Part shown: positions 6,254 to 12,977 of the stretch, piece after piece
How the letters are laid out: each line of letters opens with the position of its first letter
How positions within the stretch are numbered: the stretch's first letter is position 1
From: an uncultured Thiomonas sp.
GTDB lineage: Bacteria > Pseudomonadota > Gammaproteobacteria > Burkholderiales > Burkholderiaceae_C
DNA length: 12,977 bases
Reading direction: 5' to 3'
Assembly: GCA_937927695.1 (NCBI GenBank)
Contig: CALBRU010000389.1
Coordinates: forward strand, 1-12,977
Translations under genes and position numbers: made by a program
Notes under the pieces: generated by a model
What the model saw: the letters and a program-made list of their open reading frames with translations, nothing else
Database searches by the model: none
What the model was told of the DNA's origin: nothing

Positions 6254-9200
6254 TCAGGCCGTGGAATCGAGAGCCGCCGGGCGGTCGCTGCGGCCGAATT
6301 TGCGCAGCGTCCAGCGGCGCAGGCGGTCGAGTTCGAGGTAGATCACCGGGGTGGTGTAGAGGGTGAGCGCCTGGCTGACGATCAGTCCCCCGGCAATCGA
6401 GATGCCCAGCGGCTGGCGCAACTCGGCGCCGTTGCCGGTGATGAAGGCCAGCGGCAATGCCGTGCCCAGCGCGGCCAGCGTGGTCATGAGGATGGGGCGC
6501 AGCCGCAGCGTGGCGGCCTGATAGATGGCGTCGCGCGGATTCATGCCCTGTTCGCGCTCGGCGCTGAGGGCGAAATCGACCATCAGGATGGCGTTCTTCT
6601 TCACAATGCCGATAAGCAGGAACACGCCGATGAGCGCAATGATGGAAAACTCGGTGTGCGTGAGCTGCAGCGCCAGCAGCGCGCCCAACCCGGCCGGGGG
6701 TAGGGTGGACAGAATGGTGAGCGGGTGCAGGGTGCTTTCATACAACATGCCCAGCACGATGTAGATGGCAAAAATCGCCGCCATGATGAACAGCGGCTCG
6801 TTTTTCAGCGTGTCCGAGAACAGCCGTGCCGTGCCCTGGAAGCCGCCGTGAATCTCCGACGGCAGGCCGATGGCGGCCGTCGCCTCGTCGATTTTGGGCT
6901 GGATTTGGCTCAGCGTCACGCCCTTGTCGAGGTTGAACGAAATGGTGGACGAGACGAACAAGCCCTGATGATTGACCGCCAGCGGGGTGTTGGTCAATTC
7001 CTGATGCGCCAGCGCCGAGAGCGGCACGCGCTGGCCGTTGCTGCCCACCAGAAAAACATCGTTCAGCGCCTGGGCGTTGTTCTGGTATTGCTGCGCGGCT
7101 TCCATCACCACACGGTACTGGTTGAGCGGTCTGTAGATGGTGGACACCAGGCGCTGGCCGAAGGCGTCGTTGAGCGTCTGATCGATGGCAGACACCGCAA
7201 TGCCGTAGCGCGCCGCGGCCGCGCGGTCGATCACCAGAGAGAGCTGCAGGCCGCCCGCCTGCTGGTCGCTGTTGACGTCGTTCAGGCCCGGAATGCGCTT
7301 GAACGCGGCCAGCACCTTCGGCTCCCATTCGCGCAGGGTGTTCAGGTCGGATGCCTGCAGGGTGTATTCATACAGCGCCGCCGACGGCCGCCCGCCGGCG
7401 CGGATGTCCTGCACCGGGAACATGAAGGTCTGCGTGCCGGGCACGCGCGACAACGCCCGGCGCAGCTCGACGATGATGCTCTGCACGCCTTTGCGCTGAT
7501 CGATGGGCTTGAGCTGCATGAACATGAAGGCGCTGTTGGCCGTGCCGCCGCCGGTGAACGCCACCACGTTTTCCATGCCCGGGTTCTTGCGCACGATGGC
7601 AACGATCCGCTGCAATTTTTTGCTCATGTCCTGGAACGAGATCGACTGATCGGCCTGCACCGAGCCGATCAGCAGCCCGGTGTCCTGCGTGGGGAAGAAA
7701 CCCTTGGGCACGACCTTGAACAAATACACCGTTAGCAAGGTGGTGGAGAAAAACAGCACCAGCATCAGCACCGGGTGCAGCAGCGCCCGGCGCAGGCTGC
7801 GGGCGTAGCCGTGATGAATGGCGTTCCACGCCTGTTCCAGCCGGGAGATGCGAACACCACTCCCCCTCCCGACCTCCCCCACGACTGGGGGAGGAGAGAT
7901 CGGCGCTTCGCGCATCCCGGGCATGCCCCTCCCGATCTCCCCCACTGCTGGGGGAGGAGAGATGGCTCCCTCCCCAGACGTGGGGAGGGTTGGGGTGGGG
8001 AGAGGCTTTGCCCGCAGCCAGCGCGAGGCCAGCATGGGCGTGACGGTGAGCGACACCAGCAGCGAAATGCCGATGGCCACCGACAGCGTGACGGCGAACT
8101 CGTGGAACAGCCGCCCGACGATGCCGCCCATGAACAGCACCGGGATGAACACCGCCACCAGCGACAGGCTCATCGACAGCACGGTGAAGCCCACTTCCCG
8201 CGCGCCCTCGAAGGCAGCAGCCAGCGGCGACAAGCCTTCCTCCACATGACGCATGATGTTTTCCAGCACCACGATGGCATCGTCCACCACAAAACCGGTG
8301 GCCACGATCAGCGCCATCAGCGACAGATTGTCGAGCGAATAGTCGAGCAGCCACATGGCGGCGAACGTGCCCACCAGCGACAGCGGCACGGCAATGGCCG
8401 GGATGAGGGTGGCGCGCCAGTCGCGCAGGAACAGCCAGACCACCGCAATTACCAGCAGCACCGCGAGGATGAGGGTTTTTTCCACCTCGTCCAGCGACGC
8501 GCGGATGGTGGTGGTGCGGTCGGACATGATGGTGATGTTGATGGCCGCGGGAATGGAGGCTTTGAGCTGCGGCAGCGCCGCCTTCACCCCTTCGACCGCA
8601 TCGATGATGTTCGCCCCCGGCTGGCGGTAGATGATGAGCTGCACCGAAGGCTGGCCGTTGGCCAGGCCCATATTGCGGTCGTTCTGCAGGCCTTCGCTGA
8701 CCTGCGCGATCTGGTCGAGGCGGATCGGCGCGCCATTGCGGTAGCCCACCACGATGTGCTGGTACTGCTGCGGTGTGGAGAGCTGGTCATTCGCGCCCAC
8801 CTGCCAGCGATGCGTGGCGCTGTCGATGGCGCCCTTCGGTCTATCCACATTGGCGCTGGCGATGGCCTGGCGCACCTGCTCCAGGCCCAGCCCCATGCCG
8901 TTGACGCGGGGCAGGTCGAGTTCTACCCGCACCGCAGGCAGCGCCGCGCCGCCCACGGTGACCGAGCCGATGCCCGCGATCTGCGAGATTTTCTGCGCCA
9001 GAATGGTCGAGCCCGCATCGAACATCTGCCCACGCGACAGGCTCTTGGAGGTGAGCGACAGAATCATGATCGGCGCATCCGCCGGGTTCATCTTCTTGTA
9101 AGTGGGCCGCCCGGTCAGGCCGGAAGGCAACAGCGGAATGGCCGCATTGATCGCCGCCTGCACTTCGCGTGCGGCGTCGTTGATGTTTTTCGACAGATTG

Positions 9201-9484
9201 AACTGCAGAATGACCCGGCTCGACCCGAGCGAACTGCTGGAGGTCATTTGCGAAATCCCGGCAATCGTGCCCAGGCTGCGCTCCAGCGGAGTGGCCACCG
9301 TGGCGGCCATGACTTCCGGGCTGGCCCCCGCCATACTGGCGTTGACCACGATGGTGGGGAAATCCACCTGCGGCAGCGGTGACACCGGCAGCAGCCTGAA
9401 GGCGATCAGCCCCGCCAGCAGCACCGCCAGCGCCAGCAGGCTGGTGGCGATGGGGCGGCGGATGAACAGGGCGGACGGGTTCAC
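6254..9484 (-). CDS. mdtC: RND multidrug efflux transporter subunit MdtC/MuxC, with a repeat-encoded insert
   Basis: A 1076-residue inner-membrane proton/drug antiporter of the HAE1 RND type; relatives are close to 1025. MdtC-specific stretches include LPQVDFPTI (37-45), TPLERSLG (65-72), the TM4 proton-relay pair in GFVVDDA (397-403: D401/D402) and the TM10 lysine in IVKKNAILMVD (960-970). In E. coli MdtB and MdtC assemble as a heterotrimer with MdtA and TolC and export novobiocin and bile salts; MuxBC of Pseudomonas is similar. The start is GTG at 9484, overlapping the mdtB stop as GTGA, and a Shine-Dalgarno inside repeat cluster B precedes it. Residues ~494-543 (LPTPTLPTSGEG, then two ISPPP units) are encoded by repeat cluster A. 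They fall in the cytoplasmic linker between TM6 and TM7, which explains the extra length. The frame is intact on both sides. Confidence 0.95.
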   Translation of the reverse strand: MNPSALFIRRPIATSLLALAVLLAGLIAFRLLPVSPLPQVDFPTIVVNASMAGASPEVMAATVATPLERSLGTIAGISQMTSSSSLGSSRVILQFNLSKNINDAAREVQAAINAAIPLLPSGLTGRPTYKKMNPADAPIMILSLTSKSLSRGQMFDAGSTILAQKISQIAGIGSVTVGGAALPAVRVELDLPRVNGMGLGLEQVRQAIASANVDRPKGAIDSATHRWQVGANDQLSTPQQYQHIVVGYRNGAPIRLDQIAQVSEGLQNDRNMGLANGQPSVQLIIYRQPGANIIDAVEGVKAALPQLKASIPAAINITIMSDRTTTIRASLDEVEKTLILAVLLVIAVVWLFLRDWRATLIPAIAVPLSLVGTFAAMWLLDYSLDNLSLMALIVATGFVVDDAIVVLENIMRHVEEGLSPLAAAFEGAREVGFTVLSMSLSLVAVFIPVLFMGGIVGRLFHEFAVTLSVAIGISLLVSLTVTPMLASRWLRAKPLPTPTLPTSGEGAISPPPAVGEIGRGMPGMREAPISPPPVVGEVGRGSGVRISRLEQAWNAIHHGYARSLRRALLHPVLMLVLFFSTTLLTVYLFKVVPKGFFPTQDTGLLIGSVQADQSISFQDMSKKLQRIVAIVRKNPGMENVVAFTGGGTANSAFMFMQLKPIDQRKGVQSIIVELRRALSRVPGTQTFMFPVQDIRAGGRPSAALYEYTLQASDLNTLREWEPKVLAAFKRIPGLNDVNSDQQAGGLQLSLVIDRAAAARYGIAVSAIDQTLNDAFGQRLVSTIYRPLNQYRVVMEAAQQYQNNAQALNDVFLVGSNGQRVPLSALAHQELTNTPLAVNHQGLFVSSTISFNLDKGVTLSQIQPKIDEATAAIGLPSEIHGGFQGTARLFSDTLKNEPLFIMAAIFAIYIVLGMLYESTLHPLTILSTLPPAGLGALLALQLTHTEFSIIALIGVFLLIGIVKKNAILMVDFALSAEREQGMNPRDAIYQAATLRLRPILMTTLAALGTALPLAFITGNGAELRQPLGISIAGGLIVSQALTLYTTPVIYLELDRLRRWTLRKFGRSDRPAALDSTA
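7860..8002 (+). repeat. Palindromic repeat cluster A (type 1 + type 1 + type 2), inside mdtC
   Basis: There are three GC-rich stem-loops. A1 is CCTCCCCCA (7873-7881) / TGGGGGAGG (7886-7894) with loop CGAC. A2 is CTCCCCCA (7937-7944) / TGGGGGAG (7949-7956) with loop CTGC. A3 is CCCTCCCCA (7968-7976) / TGGGGAGGG (7981-7989) with loop GACG, followed by the conserved tail TTGGGGTGGGGAG. A1 and A2 ('type 1') are preceded by CCCCTCCCGA and followed by GGAGAGAT; A3 is 'type 2'. The whole is read through on the minus strand without a stop. Confidence 0.9.
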
Positions 9485-12400
9485 CGCGTCTCCTCCCCAT
9501 CCCTCCCCACGCGTGGGGAGGGAGTGACCTCACCTCCCCCAAGGGTGGGGGAGGCCGGGAGGGGGCGCCGCCGCCACGTCCCTATCCGACTGCTCAGCCG
9601 GTCGAACGCCAGATAGATCACCGGCGTGGTGAACAGGGTGAGCACCTGCGACACCAGCAGGCCGCCGACGATGGCAATGCCCAGCGGCTGGCGCAGCTCC
9701 GAGCCCATGCCCGTGCCCAGCGCCAGCGGCACCGCGCCGAACAGCGCGGCAAAGGTGGTCATCAGAATGGGTCGCAGCCGCAAGTGCGCCGCCTGCAGCA
9801 TGGCCTCGTCGGGCGGCAGGCCCTGGTTGCGCTGCGCGTCCAGCGCGAAGTCCACCATCAGAATGGCGTTTTTCTGCACGATGCCGATGAGCAGAATGAT
9901 GCCGATGATGGCGATCACCGTGAGGTCGTGGCCGGTTGCCATCAGCGCCAGCAGCGCGCCGATGCCCGCCGAGGGCAGGGTGGACAGAATGGTGATCGGG
10001 TGGATGTAGCTCTCATACAGCACGCCCAGCACGATATACATGGTGGCCACCGCGGCGAGCAGCAGCCAGAGTTGGTTGGACAGCGCCGACTGAAAGGCGC
10101 TGGCCGAGCCCTGGAAGGCGATGGTCACCGAGGCGGGCAGCGCGGCCTGCCTGGTGGCCTGATCGATGGCATCCACCGCTTCGCCCAGCGACACGCCGGG
10201 CGCGAGTTGGAAGGAAATGAGCGCCGCCGGGAACTGGCCCAGATGGTCGATGGCCAGCGGCGTGGCGCGCTGCTCGATGGTGGCAATGGCGGACAGCGGC
10301 ACCGCCTGGCCGCCGTTGCCAACGAGGCTGCCGGTGAGATAGATGTCGTTGAAGGCGCGCAGCGGCCCGCCGACATGGTTTCCCCCGTTACCGGGTTGCC
10401 CCGAGGCGGCCGCTTCCCCCTCCCGGCCTCCCCCACCCCGTGGGGGAGGAGTGTCTGCTCCCTCCCCACTTGTGGGGAGGGTTGGGGTGGGCATCTCTGC
10501 TTTGACCTTCCCCACAAGTGGGGAAGGTGAGATCACTCCCTCCCCACTTGTGGGGAGGGTTGGGGTGGGGAGCTTCGCCTGCGACCGAACCGGCGAAGCT
10601 GCCTGCTCCACCCCAAGCACCACGCGGTACTGCGCCGATTGGGTGAAGATGGTCGAGACCAGCCGCTGGCCGAAGGCGTTGTACAGCGCACTGTCAATCG
10701 CGCTCATGCTGATGCCCAGACGCGAGGCCGCACTGCGGTCCACGTCCACATAAGCCTGCAAGCCCTGATCTTGCAGATCGCTGGTCACGCCGGAGAGCTG
10801 CGGCAGCGCCCTCAGCCGGTCCATCAACGCGGTGTTGGCGCTGTAGAGCTGCGCGGCGCTGGTGGCCGACAGGCTGAACTGATAGGGGTAGCGGCTGGCG
10901 ATGTCGTTGATGGTCAGGTCTTGCACCGGCTGCAGATAGGTGTCGATGCCCTCGACCTTGGCGGCGCGCGCGTCGAGCCGATGGATAAGGGTCTGCACCC
11001 GCGGGCGTTCTTCCAGCGGTTTGAGGTTGATGAGCAGCCGCCCGGTGTTCATGGTGGTGTTCACCCCGTCGATGCCGATGACCGAAGACACCGATTCCAC
11101 CGCCGGATCTTTGAGCAGCGCGTCCACCAGCGCCTGCTGGCGCGCGTTCATCGACTGGAACGACACGTCCTGCGGCGCCACGGTGGTGGCCTGGATCATG
11201 CCGGTGTCCTGCACCGGAAAGAAGCCTTTGGGAATGAGCACATACAGCAGCACCGTGAGCACCAGCGTGCCCGCAGCGAACAGCAGCACCAGCGGCTGAT
11301 GCCGCAGCACCCAGCGCAGCGCGCGGGTGTAGCTTGCCGACAGCCGGTCGAAAAACGCGCCGGTGGCGCGGAACAGCCGACCCTGTTTTTCCTCCGGCGT
11401 GTGCCGCAGCAGGCGGGCCGACAGCATGGGCGTGAAGGTCAGCGACACGATCGCCGAAATGACGATGGCCACCGCCAGGGTGATGGCAAACTCGCGGAAC
11501 AGCCGCCCCACCACATCGCCCATGAACAGCAGCGGAATGAGCACGGCGATGAGCGAAAAGGTGAGGGTGATGATGGTGAAGCCGATCTGCCCCGCGCCCT
11601 TGAGTGCGGCGGTCAGCGGGCGCTCGCCGGCTTCGATGTAGCGCGAGATGTTTTCGATCATCACAATGGCGTCGTCCACCACGAAGCCGGTGGCGATGGT
11701 CAGCGCCATGAGGGTGAGGGTGTTGATGGAAAAGCCGAACAGATACATCGCGCCGAAAGTGCCCACCAGCGCCAGCGGCACTGCGGTGGCCGGAATGAAG
11801 GTGGCGCGCACGCTGCGCAGGAACACGAAGATCACCAGCACCACCAGCAGCACGGCCAGCAGCAGCTCGAACTGCACGTCGGCAATGGCCGCGCGGATGG
11901 TCACGGTGCGGTCGGACAGCACCGTGAGCTGCGCGGCGGCGGGCAGTTGCGTCTGCAGGCTGGGCAGCAGCTTGTGAATCGCATCGACCACGGCGATGAC
12001 ATTGGCGCCCGGCTGGCGCTGCACGTTGATCACAATGCCGGGCTTGCCGTTGACCAGCGCGGCCTGCCAGGCGTTTTCGGCGCCCGTGTCGATGGTGGCC
12101 ACGTCGCCCAGCCGCACCGGCGCGCCGCCGGAGTAGGCGATGATCATGTCGCGGTATTGCTGCGGCGATTGCAACTGGTCGTTGGCGTCGATGCTGAACG
12201 ACTGCTGGCTGCCGCTGATGCTGCCCTTGGGGCTGTTGACGTTCGCCCCGGCAATCGCGGTGCGAATGTTGTCGAGCGTCAGCCCCAGCGCGGCCAGCGC
12301 CGGGCCGTTGACCGTCACGCGGATGGCGGGTTTATGTCCGCCCGAAAGTGTGACCAGGCCCACGCCCGACACCTGCGAGAGCTTCTGGCTCAAGCGTGTA

Positions 12401-12951
12401 TCGGCCAGGTCGTACAGGGTGGTGAGTGGCAGGGTGGCCGAGGTCAGGCCGAGGGTGATGACGGGGGCGTCGGCCGGGTTGACCTTGGCGTAGATCGGCG
12501 GCTGCGGCAGATCGGAAGGCAGTAGATTGCTCGCGCCGTTGATCGCGGCCTGCACTTCCTGCTCGGCCACGCTGAGCGACAACGACAGATCGAAGCGCAG
12601 GGTGATGACCGAGGCGCCGCCGGAACTCACCGACCACATCTGCGCCAGCCCGGGCATCTGGCCGAACTGCTGCTCCAGCGGGCCGGTGACCGAGGAAGCC
12701 ATCACATCCGGGCTGGCGCCGGGATAAAGCGTGGTGACCTGGATGGTGGGGTAATCCACCTCGGGCAGCGCGGCCTGCGGCAGCAGCTTGTAGCCCACGA
12801 ACCCGGCCACCAGCACCGCAATCATCAGCAGCGTGGTGGCGATGGGGCGCAGGATGAACGGCCGCGAGGGGCTGGGTCGGTCTTCGAGCGGCTCCCCCTC
12901 CCGACCTCCCCCAGCAAGTGGGGGAGGAGAAAACGGCGCTGCGCGAGGCAA
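9481..12951 (-). CDS. mdtB: RND multidrug efflux transporter subunit MdtB/MuxB, with repeat-encoded N-terminus, insert and tail
   Basis: At least 1156 residues against about 1040 in relatives. The core matches E. coli MdtB closely: FILRPIATTLLM (32-43), LPEVDYPTIQVTTLYPGASPDVM (62-84), proton-relay pair in GFVVDDA (422-428: D426/D427), GRLFREFAITLAVAI (482-496) and TM10 lysine in IVQKNAILMVDFAL (1024-1037). It should form the MdtBC heterotrimer with the next gene. Three parts are not family sequence: residues 1-20 (SPPPLAGGGREGE, cluster D), ~787-861 (two LPTPTLPTSGEG units plus type 1 peptides, cluster C; by homology the docking/DC region of the second periplasmic loop) and ~1130-1154 (PLPASPTLGGGEVTPSP, cluster B). 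The start shown is TTG, and the frame stays open to the window edge. No ATG, GTG or TTG lies between cluster D and the FILRP core, so the true start is inside the repeat or beyond base 12977, where mdtA is expected. Confidence 0.93.
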   Translation of the reverse strand: MPRAAPFSPPPLAGGGREGEPLEDRPSPSRPFILRPIATTLLMIAVLVAGFVGYKLLPQAALPEVDYPTIQVTTLYPGASPDVMASSVTGPLEQQFGQMPGLAQMWSVSSGGASVITLRFDLSLSLSVAEQEVQAAINGASNLLPSDLPQPPIYAKVNPADAPVITLGLTSATLPLTTLYDLADTRLSQKLSQVSGVGLVTLSGGHKPAIRVTVNGPALAALGLTLDNIRTAIAGANVNSPKGSISGSQQSFSIDANDQLQSPQQYRDMIIAYSGGAPVRLGDVATIDTGAENAWQAALVNGKPGIVINVQRQPGANVIAVVDAIHKLLPSLQTQLPAAAQLTVLSDRTVTIRAAIADVQFELLLAVLLVVLVIFVFLRSVRATFIPATAVPLALVGTFGAMYLFGFSINTLTLMALTIATGFVVDDAIVMIENISRYIEAGERPLTAALKGAGQIGFTIITLTFSLIAVLIPLLFMGDVVGRLFREFAITLAVAIVISAIVSLTFTPMLSARLLRHTPEEKQGRLFRATGAFFDRLSASYTRALRWVLRHQPLVLLFAAGTLVLTVLLYVLIPKGFFPVQDTGMIQATTVAPQDVSFQSMNARQQALVDALLKDPAVESVSSVIGIDGVNTTMNTGRLLINLKPLEERPRVQTLIHRLDARAAKVEGIDTYLQPVQDLTINDIASRYPYQFSLSATSAAQLYSANTALMDRLRALPQLSGVTSDLQDQGLQAYVDVDRSAASRLGISMSAIDSALYNAFGQRLVSTIFTQSAQYRVVLGVEQAASPVRSQAKLPTPTLPTSGEGVISPSPLVGKVKAEMPTPTLPTSGEGADTPPPRGGGGREGEAAASGQPGNGGNHVGGPLRAFNDIYLTGSLVGNGGQAVPLSAIATIEQRATPLAIDHLGQFPAALISFQLAPGVSLGEAVDAIDQATRQAALPASVTIAFQGSASAFQSALSNQLWLLLAAVATMYIVLGVLYESYIHPITILSTLPSAGIGALLALMATGHDLTVIAIIGIILLIGIVQKNAILMVDFALDAQRNQGLPPDEAMLQAAHLRLRPILMTTFAALFGAVPLALGTGMGSELRQPLGIAIVGGLLVSQVLTLFTTPVIYLAFDRLSSRIGTWRRRPLPASPTLGGGEVTPSPRVGRDGEETR
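9490..9498 (-). promoter_or_regulatory. Shine-Dalgarno of mdtC supplied by repeat cluster B
   Basis: On the minus strand GGGGAGGAG ends five bases before the GTG start of mdtC (9484). It is the terminal GGGG-rich tail of the type 2 element in cluster B, so the ribosome binding site derives from the repeat. The 5' arm of the adjacent stem (CCTCCCCA) is complementary to this site. Confidence 0.6.
9490..9566 (-). repeat. Palindromic repeat cluster B (inverted type 1 + type 2) at the mdtB/mdtC junction
   Basis: Stem B1 is CCCTCCCCA (9501-9509) / TGGGGAGGG (9514-9522) with loop CGCG. Stem B2 is CCTCCCCCA (9533-9541) / TGGGGGAGG (9546-9554) with loop AGGG, flanked by CCGGGAGGGGG. Relative to clusters A, C and D the whole unit is inverted: the type 1 then type 2 order is found on the minus strand. 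It encodes the last ~25 residues of MdtB just before the stop at 9481-9483. Confidence 0.88.
10415..10572 (+). repeat. Palindromic repeat cluster C (two tandem type 1 + type 2 units), inside mdtB
   Basis: Four stem-loops run in order. C1 (type 1) is 10427-10436 / 10440-10449 with a 3-base loop. C2 (type 2) is CCCTCCCCA (10460-10468) / TGGGGAGGG (10473-10481), followed by TTGGGGTGGG. C3 (type 1 variant) is ACCTTCCCCAC (10505-10515) / GTGGGGAAGGT (10518-10528), 11-bp arms. C4 (type 2) is CCCTCCCCAC (10538-10547) / GTGGGGAGGG (10550-10559), followed by TTGGGGTGGGGAG. C2 and C4 are nearly identical, including the CTTG loop, which suggests a tandem copy. Flanking coding sequence at 10370-10415 and 10573-10594 has no clear MdtB counterpart and may have arrived with the insertion. 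Confidence 0.9.
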
Positions 12952-12977
12952 AGGATGCCCCTCCCGACCTCCGCCAC
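12892..12977 (+). repeat. Palindromic repeat cluster D (type 1 + truncated second unit) at the 5' end of mdtB
   Basis: D1 is CCTCCCCCA (12905-12913) / TGGGGGAGG (12919-12927) with a five-base loop GCAAG, preceded by CCCCTCCCGA. After a ~25-base spacer, GCCCCTCCCGACCTCC (12957-12972) begins a second type 1 element cut by the window end, with a G interrupting its C-run. The spacer resembles that between A1 and A2 in cluster A (CGGCGCTKCGCG, then ATGCCCCTCCCGA), so the repeating unit is larger than a single hairpin. Confidence 0.85.

Noticed and set aside
7860..8002. Intrinsic terminators or an operon break inside mdtC
   Set aside because: The stems are strong but have no T-run, and the reading frame and family homology continue on both sides.
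10415..10572. CRISPR array
   Set aside because: The repeated blocks are short GC-rich palindromes with no uniform spacers, are translated in frame within mdtB, and no cas gene is near.
10369..10593. mdtB as a pseudogene broken by insertion
   Set aside because: The frame is continuous from at least 12951 to 9481, and all conserved helices and the D426/D427 and K1027 relay residues are present, so the gene is probably functional.
7775..12525. Long plus-strand open frames (7775-9382, 9784-10530, 10639-12525) opposite mdtC and mdtB
   Set aside because: The residue make-up (His, Arg, Gln, Gly) is typical of the antisense of membrane-protein codons, with no domain and no plausible start context.

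Overview
The window is GC-rich and almost fully coding. Its gene families and layout fit a Gram-negative betaproteobacterium, probably Burkholderiales. The genus cannot be fixed from the sequence. There is no tRNA, rRNA, CRISPR array, transposase or phage gene, and no gene-free stretch over 300 bases; the longest gap is about 140 bp.

Left part, plus strand: the end (or whole) of an unrecognised Met/Gln/Pro/Ala-rich ORF (3-251), then a Y-family translesion DNA polymerase (366-1613). The polymerase has a perfect LexA box (311-334) overlapping a good sigma70-type promoter, so it is very likely an SOS gene.

The rest reads on the minus strand. In transcription order it holds mdtB/muxB-like RND pump (12951 to 9481, 5' end unresolved at the window edge), mdtC/muxC-like RND pump (9484 to 6254), an OpmB-like outer-membrane lipoprotein (6248 to 4803), a KefB/KefC-type K+/H+ antiporter with a Rossmann RCK domain (4753 to 2945), an SDR oxidoreductase (2851 to 2087) and a small antibiotic-biosynthesis-monooxygenase-fold protein (2062 to 1754). 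The first three match the MdtABC/MuxABC-OpmB tripartite drug-efflux layout. The membrane-fusion protein (MdtA/MuxA) should lie just past base 12977. Gaps of -4, 5 and 49 bp suggest cotranscription through the antiporter; the SDR-ABM pair follows a 93-bp gap and may have its own promoter.

The most unusual feature is a family of short GC-rich palindromic repeats in four clusters, all in or at the ends of the two RND genes and absent from the other genes here. They are translated in frame. They add about 50 residues to the TM6-TM7 cytoplasmic linker of MdtC, about 75 residues to the docking region of MdtB, the whole visible N-terminal extension of MdtB, and the last ~25 residues of MdtB. The last cluster also supplies the Shine-Dalgarno of mdtC. 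They behave like protein-coding palindromic elements (conceptually like Rickettsia palindromic elements) and are the best candidate for something under-described here.
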